A stretch of 64,000 nt of DNA from positions 248,001 through 312,000 of the forward strand of contig BRXU01000037.1 of NCBI GenBank assembly GCA_030267565.1. Direction: 5' to 3'. Below the pieces are notes generated by a model. That model saw nothing but the letters and a program-made list of their open reading frames with translations, was not told the origin of the DNA and searched no databases. Both the position numbers and the translations under genes were made by a program. Position 1 is the first letter of the stretch; each line of letters begins with the position of its first letter. This stretch comes from Pleodorina starrii (taxonomy: Eukaryota > Chlorophyta > Chlorophyceae > Chlamydomonadales > Volvocaceae). This document shows, piece after piece, positions 1-11,825 of the stretch.

Positions 1-3000
1 CCGCCTTCCGCAGCCGCCCGACGCAGTCATCCTGATGCCCGATGAGCAGGAGGTGTGCCTGGGCCGTCGGATTTTCGGTGACGGTGGTGCGGCCGGTGCG
101 GCCGCCGCCCTGGCCGCAGTGCCTGGGTGTCATGCGAGGGCCGCCTTGCCAGTTGCTGCGGATGGCATGGACGAGGCGCAGGAGCCGGCACCGGAGCCGA
201 CTCGCGTGGCGGCGGGGTGTGAGGGTGGCTGCGGCAGGACCGGGGCGGGGAGGGCGTGCACGGCGGTTAGCGGTGCGGATGTCTTGTCTGGGGCCGGCGG
301 CAGTGAGGCCCGGCAGCGGCAGCGGCAGCGGCGGGGGAATCAGTTTGTCGACAGCGGGGGGGACGGCTCGTCTGGGAACCTCACCGGGGGGTCCTCGCTG
401 TGAGCGTCACTCGCTCGTGGACTACTGCTGTCCGGCGATTGGCCGACTGACCGATGCACCGACCGACTACCGTAATCGACCGACTCACCAATTGGGGAAC
501 AACGCGCTGACCGGCCCCGTTGAAAACCCGTTTCTTTTTTCTTTCCTAGTAGCAGAGAATCTTCATCCCTCCTCGGCCCGTGTCACCCCCGCTTGATTGG
601 AGACCTCCCGTCGTGCACTCGGCCTGTCCTCATGACCCGGGTGTTCCCGCCCGCCCACCCACCCACCCCGCGGGTGGCTCGTTTCCTGTGGCTGGTTTGC
701 GGCCGCATGGTTGACCGTCTCGGAAGTCCTCGGGCCGTTGCTCCCTCCTGCCTTTCGGCCATGTTGGTTCGTGGTTGTCGGCTGGTGGGTGCCCGTCCGA
801 ACGAACGCTTCACCGTGTCCCGCCCGGGTGCTCTGCGGCGCGGCGGTTCACGCACGCAGGCGTCCCAACACCATGCGGCGGTGGCGCTTGCATGCCTCTT
901 TCGTTGCGAGTCTCTTGCCTCACTCGCTCGTGTCGATACCCGGTGACCACCTCGTGGGGGGTGCTCGGATGCCAGACGGCGCGAGCCCGGATGTAATTCG
1001 TGCTTCCTATCCGTTTCCGGTAACAGGATTGGTTGTCGTGATGTGTATGCCTGCCGCGTTATTAGCGGCTGCTCTGCTGGGTACTGCGTTTGGACGGATT
1101 GTACTGTACGGTAATGTGTTGGTGCGTGCAGGCCTGCGACACGAGTTGGAGGCGGGGAGGGCGGGCCCCGGCGGGTAAGATTGTGTTGGCTGCAGGGTCG
1201 GCGGTGGTCTGGCGAGGCGGGGTGCAGCGTGACGTGCCGGGTCGGTGTAACAGATCGTGCTGGGATTGACTGGATGGGGAATGACCCGTGGGTCACAGCT
1301 GCACCTTTGTTTTTTCCGCGCCAAACCGGCCAATGGCCGATGGGGGTAGGTGAGGGGAGTGATGCGGCCTTGGCGGACGGGTGTGTGGAGCAGGAGTGGA
1401 GGGCGCTTCGATTGGAGGCCCCTCTCCCTGGAGTTTACCGGGTTTGGCGAAAAAGCAAAGCTCAAGAATGTCCCGTTTGGACTCAATTTGTAATGGTCCT
1501 CTTCGTTGAGGTGAAATGACGTGAGGTTGGGGTACGAGAATGACCGGACAGTGTGAGCACGCTTGCATTGGTCGGTGGCGCGATTTGGCGTATGGCTGCG
1601 GCCCGGGGTGGCAGGTGACGTGCGGTTGGCGGTCTTTGCTGCCCGTGGATGCCCACCAGCCACAAGCTGTTGTGGCTGCCGGTTCAATTTGCACTGCTGC
1701 TGCTGCTGCTTCAGAAGCGATTGCGTCTCAAGTAACGTAGTGCATCATGCAGCATCCTCTGCAGAGCGGCGATCCATCATCGGGTGTTACTGGTTGTCGT
1801 CAGAAAGTCTGCTGTTGCCCGGCGGCTGCGGGACGGCTGTTAATGCCGTCACTCACTGGCCGCCAAGGATGCGGCCTGTGCGCGCGGCTGCTGCTGCTGC
1901 TGCTGCTGCATCCACGCACGGCCTCATTTGGCTGCATGTGAGTGTGTGCGTATGTGCTCACAGCGTAATGCATGGGGCTTGCTTGCCAGCTGCTGCGGTT
2001 GTGCAGTTGCCTTGTGGTGTATGGGCAGGGTGGTGGCCACCTGGGGCTTATTACTGATGCATTCGACGGCGGGCATGTGTGAGCGCGCGCATGAGGTGTC
2101 CGAGCTAGATAGATAACGAGGGTGCGTGTCTTGATGCGGCTGGGTGCCCCACGCTGTTGATAAATTAATTTTCAGTTCGCGGTCGGCGGCTTGGATGTGT
2201 GATGATGATGGTGTGATGCATGTCGATGGCAGCGGCTGGTGTGTACGAACGCAGTTCTGGCGGGAATTTCGTTCTTGGTTACGAGTGTGCGGCAGCGGTC
2301 GGTCAGGAGGGTTCGTTGCAGCGGTTTGGGGAGTGTACACACGTGTGTGTATGCTGAACGTAGCTTACCCATCAGCGGGATGGGTATTTCAGTCGGAAAA
2401 AGGCAAATTACTTGCCGTGACTTCCATTTGACTTTGACAATGCGACATCCACGGCATTCCTTGCAACGCATTCATAAGCATACGCATCTCGAACTGGAAT
2501 ACCGCCGTAGCTCCACCGCCCCCTCGTTCTCACTCATCCAAGTCCGGGCCCAACGAATGCCATGGCTGGGTCATGCTATCTACTGAAGGGTTTTATCATC
2601 TTGACACACTGAACGTGTAACCATCGATCCGCGTTTTCTTTGGCAGCAGAAGCAGCGCCTTCGCTTACTAATGCTGATATGCTTTACACATGTTATGTTG
2701 TGAACCCCCCGTCCAGGGTGGGTGTACCATACACCTACAACTAACACGCGCCCCTCCCCCTCTATCACACAACTGTTAAACTGCGCTCCCCCCAATGATT
2801 CATCAGTAAGCGAAACCCTGACCACAATTTGAAGGCACAATCCATCTTAAATTCAATAGTTTTGGGCCACCTACACATGGCCGACCCATGGTTCAGACTT
2901 GTCAGGTTGGACAGGCCAATAGCCAGCCAGCCCAAACCCATGTGTAGTGCCTTAAAATGCAACCTCTTCATTGAATCAAGTACGGTAAACTGGGAAGGCG

Positions 3001-4379
3001 CAGCTTGTCATACGGCCCTTGCCAACTCGCACCAACTGCAATGGGAACAAGCACCCGAACCAGCATGCCGACCGGACCACGGACCATCAACCGGACCTTG
3101 GCGGTCGCACTTCAATTGACGGGTTCCCCTTGCCGACGGTGAACGGATGCATGGAGGGGTGAAGGTTTTGCCGAAGGCAGGCCCGTGGGCTGGGACGTGA
3201 GGCCCTTTGCGCCCGCCGGGACTAATGCCACAGGCAGCATGTATGCAAAGAGGGGCGGCACCGCGGGCAAGCGCCCGCCTTGCTTCCCAGCCCTCCCGCC
3301 CCCACGGCGGCCAGCGTAATGCCGACGACTCCGTCCATGTTCTACTGGCTGGTTTCCCTCTCACTGCGCACCCTGAGCTCCTGCGCGCCCTGAACCTTAC
3401 TGGCTGCCCCGGGGATTGCGTTCCAGGCTTCCAGCCTGCACTGGGCTTGCTGTGTGCTGCTGCTACCGACCAGCAGCCAATCGACCATTCAACTGAGCAA
3501 GCAGCACACACAGCCGGCTTGGAGCCAGCAGCCAAGCGGCAAGCTTGTCGCACCTGAAGGCACGCACAGGACGCCGCACAGGACGCCGCACACCCTAATA
3601 CCGGTATGTGCTACCGACACCACATGCACCCGGGTGCTGTTCGTTCCCAACTCCGCCCGCCTCAAATGAACCCTGCCTGCTGCTAACGCACAGTGCTGAT
3701 GCACCCACCGCCGCGCACTGTGCCAGCCATGTCTTGCTGCCCTGTGCTGCAGCCCACGTGTATACGTAGTACGTACGACATATGTACGGACCTGTGACCG
3801 TCGCGTTACACTACGGGTTATTGCCTAACCAAGACCACGCAGCAGTAAGCTACATATATGCCCCTGCTGCTAGCTAGCTGCTGTAGCCTTGTCCCGTATG
3901 TACGTAGGCGCATACCACACCCCCAGCAGCCCCGGCACTGAACCATGCGCGGGCTTGCACCAGGTCTGCCCTAACGACAGGTCCGTCCGGCGCCTCCGTC
4001 TGGCCTACAGCACGCGCTGCACACACCATCCAGTGACCCCGCCGCAAATTAGAAGCTGTAGCTGCACGCGGTGCAATAGGCAGGCACGCATGTGTGCGTG
4101 TGTGCACTATGCTTTGCTGTGCTCTCTGTGCTGTACCAGGTACAAGGCAGGCCCGCTGACCAACACATACACCAGCCTGCTGCAAGCAAGGCTCCAGCCA
4201 GCCATGAGCCGGCTATCTACAAGATGCCTGGTTGCTGGCCTGATCCGTCCGCACATCCCAGCCCCCGCCACACACACAGCCTTGCCCCGACTACATAATC
4301 CACCCGCAAATCATAAGCCTACCGACATTTTCAACCTGCTATCTACGGCCACCCCAGCCAGCCAGCCGCCTAACTCAAC
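1..4379. other. No supportable gene
   Basis: The segment is GC-rich up to about 2.1 kb and more mixed afterwards. Open frames exist on both strands, but they are Arg/Pro/Cys-rich, overlap one another and match no family I know. Short CTG runs occur near 1.69 and 1.89 kb. Part of it could be untranslated sequence or an exon-poor stretch of the minus-strand gene that starts its coding end at 4380, but nothing in the sequence decides this. Confidence 0.5.
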
Positions 4380-4777
4380 TCAACTCAAGTGCTCCGCAGG
4401 CTGCAGCGGTGCCGCTGATGAAAGCGGCGCCTCCACCCCCCCCCTGCTGGTTGGAGGGGTGCCGGCGCCGGTGCTGGCGGCACTGGTGCCGGCGCGCCAC
4501 TCCGGAACCAGAGCCTCGTACGCAGCCAAGCGTTCCTGGGGCGGCATCGAGACGACATACTGCCGCCTGTCCACAAACGCAAACTCGTCGTCATCCGCTT
4601 CACTGTCGTCACTGACCTCATGGGAGCCGTGCCTGCTGCAGGGTGCCGTGCCGCCTGCGGGGACAGCAGTAGCGATGGTGGTGCGGCCACCACCACCACC
4701 ACCACCACCACCACCACCACCACCTCCGTCGACTCCTGATGGCTGTTGTTGCTGACTGCTGCACACAGCCGCGCCTA

Positions 4778-4812
<35 letters not shown>

Positions 4813-7800
4813 GGTGCTTTGGAGATGGTCCCCACAACCGAGCTCAGGTTGATCATGGCAACACGAAGGGAGGCGAGGCAGCCCGTCAGGCTGGGCGGCG
4901 GTGCTGCAGCGGCTCCCCCGCAGGCGGCCACTGCTGCTCCTGCGGCTGCTGCAGCTGAGTGGTCTGCGGCCGCAGCTGATGAGTGGGCCGCCAGTCCTGT
5001 GCCCAGGGCCGACGCTGCTGTTGCTGTGCTGGCGGCCGTGGCTGGCAAAGGGTCCGCCGCGCGAGCCCCAGTGGCCACGGCGGCGCCATCGGCAGTGGCG
5101 GCGGTGATCTCCACCGTCTCCACAGGCGCCGCCACATCCATGTCGTCGTCCACCGGGCCCGCACTCGGCACTGCTATGGCCGCCGGGGGGCTGGCGATTG
5201 CCGCCTGCACTCCGCCAGCAGGCACGCCAGAGCAAGTTGCCGGGCCCACGCCAGCTGCTGCTGGGCCAGCTTCTGCAGCGGCCACGGAGGTGGCTGCCAT
5301 GGCAGTGGCGGCGGCAGCCATCCGCAGCTTGGAAGGGCCCACAGCAGCAGCTCCCGCGCCGACACCCACACCGTGCGTATCCACCTGCTGGTGTTGCTGC
5401 TGCTGCTGCTGCTGCCGAGGGGGCGGTTGCTCAGCTGGCTCCCCTGATGACCCGCCGGCTCCGGCTTCGGCTTCGGCTTGTGGCTGAGCCGGGCAGCTCT
5501 GAAGAGTGCTCATCAGGAGAGTGTACGTTTGGGATGGGGTTGGGAGGAAGGTGAAGAACGAAGTGCGTAGGGTGAATACGAAGTGTGTAGGGTGAGCAGA
5601 GTAAGGATTAAACTTCAGTAACTGCAGCGAGGAGGGACCATGTTGTGTAAAATTCAATTAAACCTTCGTTACACCACGTACTTCCCCGCCCAGCAGGGGG
5701 ATCGTCGGACCCACCCAAGCATGTTGTCGTACAGTACAGCCATGCCGTAAAATCTCAGCATTGTCCAGAATGCAAAAGTATTTTCATGTGACATCTATCG
5801 TGCCTTGAGTTTAAACGTGCCTACACCAAAAGCGAGGCAGCTGGGATCATCTTTGAGGAAGGCGAAGATCTGATGCATTGATGAGTCGTGTACGACTTTT
5901 CAGCCTCTGAAGCAGATACATTTGCACGTGAAGGAGTACGCAACTCCTTAACGCAGTTAGCTTCATTGCTTGAGACACCGACCGGTGTTTATTAGCCCCA
6001 CCTCGATGATGAGTGGTGATGCATGTTACTAAGCATGGGCGGGTGTCAGGTGGCGTGTGCCCTGTTCCAGGCTGCCTCCGAGCTTTTCGTGTGACCTTGA
6101 TTCACCCTCTGCTGGAGGGTGCGTGCGTACACACGAGGTACCGTATCTCAACTCGGATACCTCCCTAGGAAATTAGGGTTTTCACGTCAAGAAATGCGAC
6201 TGTGCCTTCAGATTTGCAAACCCACGTCTGGAGACAAAGTTCTCGGGGCGGGGTCCACGAGCAGGCGAGTAGGCGTGTGTTTCCTACAACAATCCCCCCA
6301 TTGCAGCTATGAGCGAGCCGATGCTGGCGAATGGGTGACTTGGTCTAACATGCGTGTACATACCTTGAGGATATGTCCCAAATGACCCAGCCCATGATAC
6401 GAACGATGAGATACACTACTTTGGACGTGTTCATTCGCCACCCTTACTTGTTTTCCTCCCCCCGCAGGGTCTTGTCATGTTCACCCGCCCTGCCTGTACT
6501 ACACAAGGAAGCAAGAACAACGTATTCATTACGAGTCTCACCTGGAACCGCTGCTCTGTGCTGCCGCCGTCATTACGTGGCGGAAGGGGAAGTTGACGCC
6601 GCAGGATCTCCGCAGTGCTGCTGCCTCCTAGGCCTCTTGAAGCAGCAAACGTTGTTATGTTCTCCTCTGATAGCAGTGCAATGCGGTGCACAGCAGGCGG
6701 TCTTGCCAACAAATCATCCGCCTGTAAATAACATACGACAATGTAGTACAATGATTTATTACCTTACCCCAAGCGCGTGCATGGGGTGAGAAGAAAATTA
6801 GGCTGCATGGTCGATGGCGGTAGGTGGATAGACTAAAAAACATCATTTCATGAAACCGCTCGATGCAGCAACATCACTCACTCCGCAGCCCGTTGCAAAC
6901 ATGGAACTCGACCCACCGAGAGCGCAGTGCCGGCCTGCTGCTTGTTCCTGGGCCACATAACACGGCCCGTGGGTCCAACAGCCAGGCCCACAGCAGCCTG
7001 CTGAGGTGGTACAGGGCGGCTTGCCCCAGCTGCAGCAGCAGCCCCCGCATCTCCGTGAGGTCCCAGCGGCGCCGCCACCGCGTCCCGTCCGCTGGTGACA
7101 CCTGCTGGCTTGCTCTTGCCCTCCGTTACCGCTGTGTGTTTGCTGCCTCCGGCAGCTCCTGATGATGTCGATGATGGCCGTTGTCCAGCAGCAGCAGCAG
7201 CAGCAGCAGGCCCTCTGCTGGCTTCCTTATTAGCCTCCGTGCTTCCCGCCGAACGTTGTGGGTTCGCAGACCGCTGCTCCCGCTTCTGCTGTTTGGGTTG
7301 CCGCTGTTTTTCGCCGTTGCTTGACTGTGGCAGCTGCTGTGGTGACGACCGCTGCTGCTGCTGCTGCTCAGCCTTCCTGGAGGGGCTGGGCGCACGGTGC
7401 TTCTGCTGCTGCTGCTGCTGTGGCAAGCCCGGTGCCACCCGCCTGTTCCCACTGCTCTTGATCGCCGCCTGAGAACCTGCTGGCACATGGACATCTGTGG
7501 CTCCGGCCACGATGCCAGTTTTGCTGGCGCCCTCGGCTCGCCCCTTTCCTGAGGGCACGTGTGCTGCAGAAGCTGCTGCAGCCGCTGCTGCCACTGAAAC
7601 AGGTGGTTTTTCCAGGGGCTGCTGTTGGCCCATGCTGCCTCCTGGCGGCTCAGGGGCAGCAGCTGCTGTCGTCACTGCTGCCGGACGACCACCACTGCCG
7701 GCGGACATTGGCACCATCCCACCGCCGGAAGGCTGCTGCTTGGATTTGTCAGTGCCCATGTGCTTGCCCTTGTTGGTGGCACCTTGCTCAGTGCTGGGAG

Positions 7801-10800
7801 AGGCGGAGCCCGTCACCTTGGGCCGCTTGGGTGGCTTGGGTGGCATGCCAAAGATGTTGGGTGCTTGCTGGGCGGAGGTCAGAGGTTGGTCTCGCTGTGC
7901 TGGCCGCCCTGCTGTTGGCTGGACAGACGGGCTGGGGCTGGCCTGGCTCTTGGAACCTTTGTGCCTTTTGGTACTGCGCAGAAAAAGAAAACTAAATAAA
8001 TTACTAGTGCCTACATGGATGGATGCGCAGATGGTAAAGCCACACGTTCCTGATTGTGCATGTTGCTAGATAACATTGCGCTTTTATTTGGTCAGGCAGC
8101 AAGTGGCTGTGCACTACCTATCTAGATTTACAGATACACATTCATGTACTATAAGGGCCGGCCTCTGCCCTCATCTCCGGTGCAGTACATGGCCAGATGG
8201 CCCATGAGCTCTAACCTTCCGGAGAGTCCACCATAACAAACACAACTTTTGATCGTGCCCGTGCCCGTGGGCCCGTGGGTCCGTGCCCGTGCCCCCGTGC
8301 CCGTGCGTGCCCCCGTGCCCGTGCGTGCCCCCGTGCCCGTGCGTGCCCCCGTGCCCGTGCGTGCCCCCGTGCCCGTGCGTGCCCCCGTGCCCGCGCGTGC
8401 CCCCGTGCCCGCGCGTGCCCCCGTGCCCGTGCGTGCCCCCGTGCCCGCGCGTGCCCCCGTGCCCGTGCGTGCCCCCGTGCCCGTGTGTACCCCCGTGCCC
8501 GTGCTTGCCCCCGTGCCCCCGTGCCCGCCCGTGCCCGTGGGCCCGTGCCTGCCCGTGCCCCCGTGCCCGCCCGTGCCCGTGCCCGTGTTAATAAATCTAT
8601 ATACGCCAGACCCTACACGGTTGCTTACGAGCTTCCATGAACACTACACGTGTGCAGACATTGAAGACCATCGCACCAAACCGGTCCTAAAACCAATTGC
8701 ATCTCCTACGTACCTTTTTTTCTCATTATCATCCTGGCATGCTCGCTCGTCTCTCTTCTCCAAATCGTCGTCCAGTGCCCACGCCCCTCGCTTGCTGCTG
8801 GAAGTCGAGCCTGTAGCCCTGGGGCTTGGACCTGCCATGTCAAGCAAAACATGCCTCAGGGCGGGTAACTTCCACTTTCAGCCATAGATTCGTTGCAGCC
8901 CGGCCATTGACTGCAATTTATTACCACGCTTGGGCATGCGTACATACTCCTCACACAAATACACATACATGTTCAACTACACTCACCACTGGGCTTCAAT
9001 GCAGCAACACGGTCCGGCTGGGAGGATGTTGCTCGCACACCTGGCTGCTGCTTAGGTGCGGGTGAACTTGTACCACTGGGCCTGGAGCCGCCTGCCACCA
9101 TGGACTGAACCACCTGTGCTGCTGGCAGCCCGGCTGCTGCCACCATTCCTCGGAGTGTTGGTTGTGATTTTGGCAATATACTTTCAGATTTTCGGTGCTG
9201 CGGGGAGGGCATGGTTTGCCGTGCTGAGGGTAGCTGAAGCTTCGGGCTATCAGTGCAGACGTCTTGCTGTGCCTTTGGCGGCGAAGACAGCAGGCCTCGG
9301 CCATCGGGGAACAAGTCCTGCTGTCGCTGCTGTGGATGCAGCTGCTGTGGTTGCCGGCTGCTGGTTGCTGATGGGAGCTGTGAGCGGGTCCGCTGTCGCA
9401 GCTGGTTCTGCTTTTCGTCCAGTACTTCCATGTGCTGCTGCTGCTGCTGTTGAGTGGCAGCAGGCTTTCCCTGGACGCTCGCCTCGCCCTTGTGCTGCTT
9501 CATCCGGACCTGCTGTTGCTGTTGTCGTTGCTGGGATGGCACAAGACCTGGTGGCTTCCATGGTGGTGGAAATACTTGGGCCACGCCTCCAGCTGGTGGT
9601 GGTGTATCACCAAAGTGCACAAAGTTGAGTGGCAGAATGACCTTGCCACGCTCCAGCTCATCCGGTGCATTGTAGTCATATTTGACCTTCATGGCAGGAA
9701 TCCCATAGGGCCTATCATAAGCTGGACTTCTATGTATCTATCTTGCATGCAGTAGATGTGTCGCTATGTGTCAATGTCTGGCCAGATTGGCAGGTTCCTC
9801 CTCTAGTGACCTGCAAAATTATTGCTTGCTACACCCTTCTTTCTGTGTTTGTATTCGTGTTATTATGTACATAGTAATAATATAGTAATAATACATGTTG
9901 CTAGAAAGAAAGAAAGAAAGAAAGAAAGTTTACACTGGACCGTAAGCCCGAGCGTGGGTTAAGGGAACAGACTGATGCCTCTTCGGCGGGTACTTTCAGC
10001 CCATTACCGCGGTGACCGCCTTTTTGACTAAGATGGGTTGCTTCTCCCACCCACTCCGTGTCTGGGCTCCGTCTCACTCGGATCACATCTGGGTACCCGC
10101 ACGCACTTTTCCCAGATATGCCAGACACATCATTGTTGAACATTCAACCGTGATGAGTTCTACCAGTGCAGGGGACAGGGACATGGCTAAAGAGCCATGC
10201 GATCACCTGCTGTTCGTTCCCACACCAGGGCCCCCATCGGTCACCCAGCCCTCTGCGAAGGCCGGGATCGAACTGGTGACCTCTCGGTCACCAATTTAGT
10301 GCCCTAACTCTCAGGCACTCCTAGGGGATATACATGTTGCTACCTGTAACATCATCTATCCCAGCCATGCTTACATGAAGGGTTGCTTGCTCTGGGTTGT
10401 ACTTCTGTACTCGTGCTGAATACCAGACTCCATACTTGTCATACTTGGGGGTGTACACAGCAGGCCACCATGTACGGCCACACATGTGTGTCTTCTCCTG
10501 CTGGCCATGCTCCATGTCCCACCAGAACACCAGCAATGAGCTGCCTTGCTGGAGATCTTGCACTCCATGCACCATGCACATCTCGCGACACCATTGAAGC
10601 AAGGGTGTCTGCATTATCAAATATTGGTGGCAGAACGTAGATGTTTGCATGCTTGAAATACACATAGATATATGGAAGCGCTTGAAGGCAACGAACCCAC
10701 CTCCCATCCAGCAGCAGCACAGGCAGCGAAAACTACTATCAATTAAACTCACGAAATGTATATATGTAATAGACAGCTTACCTTCGCCACATGTTGATTT

Positions 10801-10966
10801 GCATATGCAACCACATATGGCTTTGTGAGTGTTAGTCGGCGGTCCTCCACATCGTTATTGGTTGTGCCACCAGGCAGCTTCAAGCAGTGCTCAAGAACCC
10901 ATTCACTGATGAGGACGACCTTCCCATCCGCAATCACATTGATACTGTCAATGTCATCCTCATGGC
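4380..10966 (-). CDS. Unrecognised Gln/Ala-rich, probably nuclear protein (7 exons, 5' end open)
   Basis: Seven exons join in a single frame on the minus strand: 10966-10782, 10608-10344, 9721-8987, 8831-8714, 7973-6917, 6721-6542 and 5498-4380 (stop). All have GT donors and AG acceptors and phases agree at every junction, giving at least 1218 codons. The 5' end is missing; possible upstream exons near 11.2-11.3 and 11.54-11.66 kb could not be phased. The first exon reads like a folded domain ([14 protein letters not shown], weakly BRCT-like). The second has [20 protein letters not shown], perhaps a Tudor/SH3-type barrel. The remainder is low complexity: poly-Q, poly-A, a poly-G run, a basic PPKPPKRPK stretch suggesting nuclear localisation, and an acidic [10 protein letters not shown] tract near the C-terminus. 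The family is not recognised and both domain hints are weak. The donor at 6917 (GTGGGT) was chosen because the nearby GTGAGT at about 6881 breaks phase. Confidence 0.62.
4690..4812. repeat. CAC and CTG trinucleotide tracts inside an exon
   Basis: A CAC run (about 4690-4726) and a CTG run (about 4771-4812) lie inside the last exon of the minus-strand gene, where they encode poly-Gly and poly-Gln. Several shorter CTG/CAG runs recur in the same gene (near 5390, 7185, 7350, 7400, 9430). Confidence 0.85.
8254..8590. repeat. Minisatellite, about 18-bp GTGCCC-type unit
   Basis: An array of units built from GTGCCCCCGTGCCCGTGC with small variants runs through an intron of the Gln/Ala-rich gene, between its exons at 7973 and 8714. 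It keeps three forward frames open (Pro-Val-Arg-Ala, Pro-Cys and Arg-Ala-Cys repeats), so the plus-strand open frames here are by-products of the repeat. Confidence 0.9.
9891..9903. repeat. SINE target-site duplication, tail side
   Basis: This 13-bp copy matches 10330-10342 exactly. On the minus strand it follows the (CTTT)n tail. Confidence 0.85.
9904..10329 (-). mobile_element. tRNA-derived SINE with 13-bp target duplication
   Basis: On the minus strand the element starts with a tRNA-like head (GAGTGCCTGAGAGTTAGGGC, then a B-box-like GTTCGATCCC at about 10263-10272) and ends in a (CTTT)n tail at 9904-9929. It is flanked by perfect 13-bp direct repeats, ATACATGTTGCTA, at 9891-9903 and 10330-10342. 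Length is about 426 bp. The head, the simple-repeat tail and the duplication together are the usual SINE signature. It lies in the intron between the exons ending at 10344 and beginning at 9721 of the Gln/Ala-rich gene. Confidence 0.85.
10330..10342. repeat. SINE target-site duplication, head side
   Basis: This 13-bp copy includes the T of the GT donor of the adjacent minus-strand exon (donor at 10343-10342), so the insertion target touched the splice site. Confidence 0.85.
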
Positions 10967-11539
10967 CTGGAGGGGTAATACATCAAAGCAGATATAGACA
11001 TCAAAGTGAGAGACACCCTGCCTCAGTACAAATGACTTCTCCACTGCATTATTAGTGCCAGGTGGATGTTAGTTCCAGCCAGCCTTATATGCACGCATCT
11101 ACCCACAAGCGAGTCATGCATCCTATCTGGATAGAAAAACACATTTAAGAGAATGGCCCTCCACAACTCACCCTTCCCAAAACCTGCTGCCCAAGATTTC
11201 TTATTATTTACCCCTTGTTGTTTCCCACCGGGTGCTTAGGTTTGGGGGTTGCACACCGTGTGCAGTGGCGAGCACTGAAGGCACTGAAGTCCTTCGTTCC
11301 ATGTCCCACTACTGATAGATGACGACTGAATCTATCTCCCTGTTTATGTACATGCATATACATCTCACATCTCACATGGCCATGCTCTTCACCGGATAAA
11401 TGTGTAAATGATGCCTGACCGACCAGCAGAGGCTCATGCATATGGGTGATCGATGGAAGGGTGCATGCAGTGGGTGCAGGCAGGGTAGGTGATGTGTGGG
11501 TTTCCTGGTCCCAGTCCTCCCCCGCCACTAATACTGTAC

Positions 11540-11661
11540 CTGTATGTAGAAAGTATATAACACTACTATCGTGGGGATTTCCAAGGACATGCATGACCTC
11601 AGGCCAGCCGCCATATCCATGTCCACATTCCACATCTATCATGACAGTAGTGGAGCCCTCC
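11540..11661 (-). CDS. Possible isolated exon, family unknown
   Basis: A minus-strand segment reads VMIDVECGHGYGGWPEVMHV and onward to a good donor (CAG|GTACAG) at about 11539. It looks like real coding sequence, but its upstream side runs into the motif-array element at about 11662. It may be a 5' exon of the gene below it or the remnant of a gene cut by that insertion. Confidence 0.3.
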
Positions 11662-11820
11662 GTCTGTATTTTTTCGACTGGTCTATAGTCACCCTGGTCG
11701 TCTATTAGACCAAAACTAGGCTAGGTCGTCTACAGGTACCCTATGTATAGGCAGTCGTCTATTGCCATTGAGTATAGACGATGGTGTATATACGCGAGCA
11801 GACGATAAATTAGGTACATC
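11662..11820. mobile_element. AGACGA/TCGTCT motif-array element, short copy
   Basis: The block is rich in TCGTCTA and TAGACGA in both orientations and begins GTCTGTATTTTTT, resembling the terminus of the better-defined copy at 16642-16898. Its exact ends and any target duplication were not resolved. It separates the possible exon at 11540-11661 from the left palindrome arm. Confidence 0.45.
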
Positions 11821-11825
11821 CTTAG

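Noticed and set aside
6876..6881. GTGAGT donor for the exon ending near 6882 of the Gln/Ala-rich gene
   Set aside because: It breaks the reading phase with the next exon, whereas GTGGGT at about 6916 keeps it.
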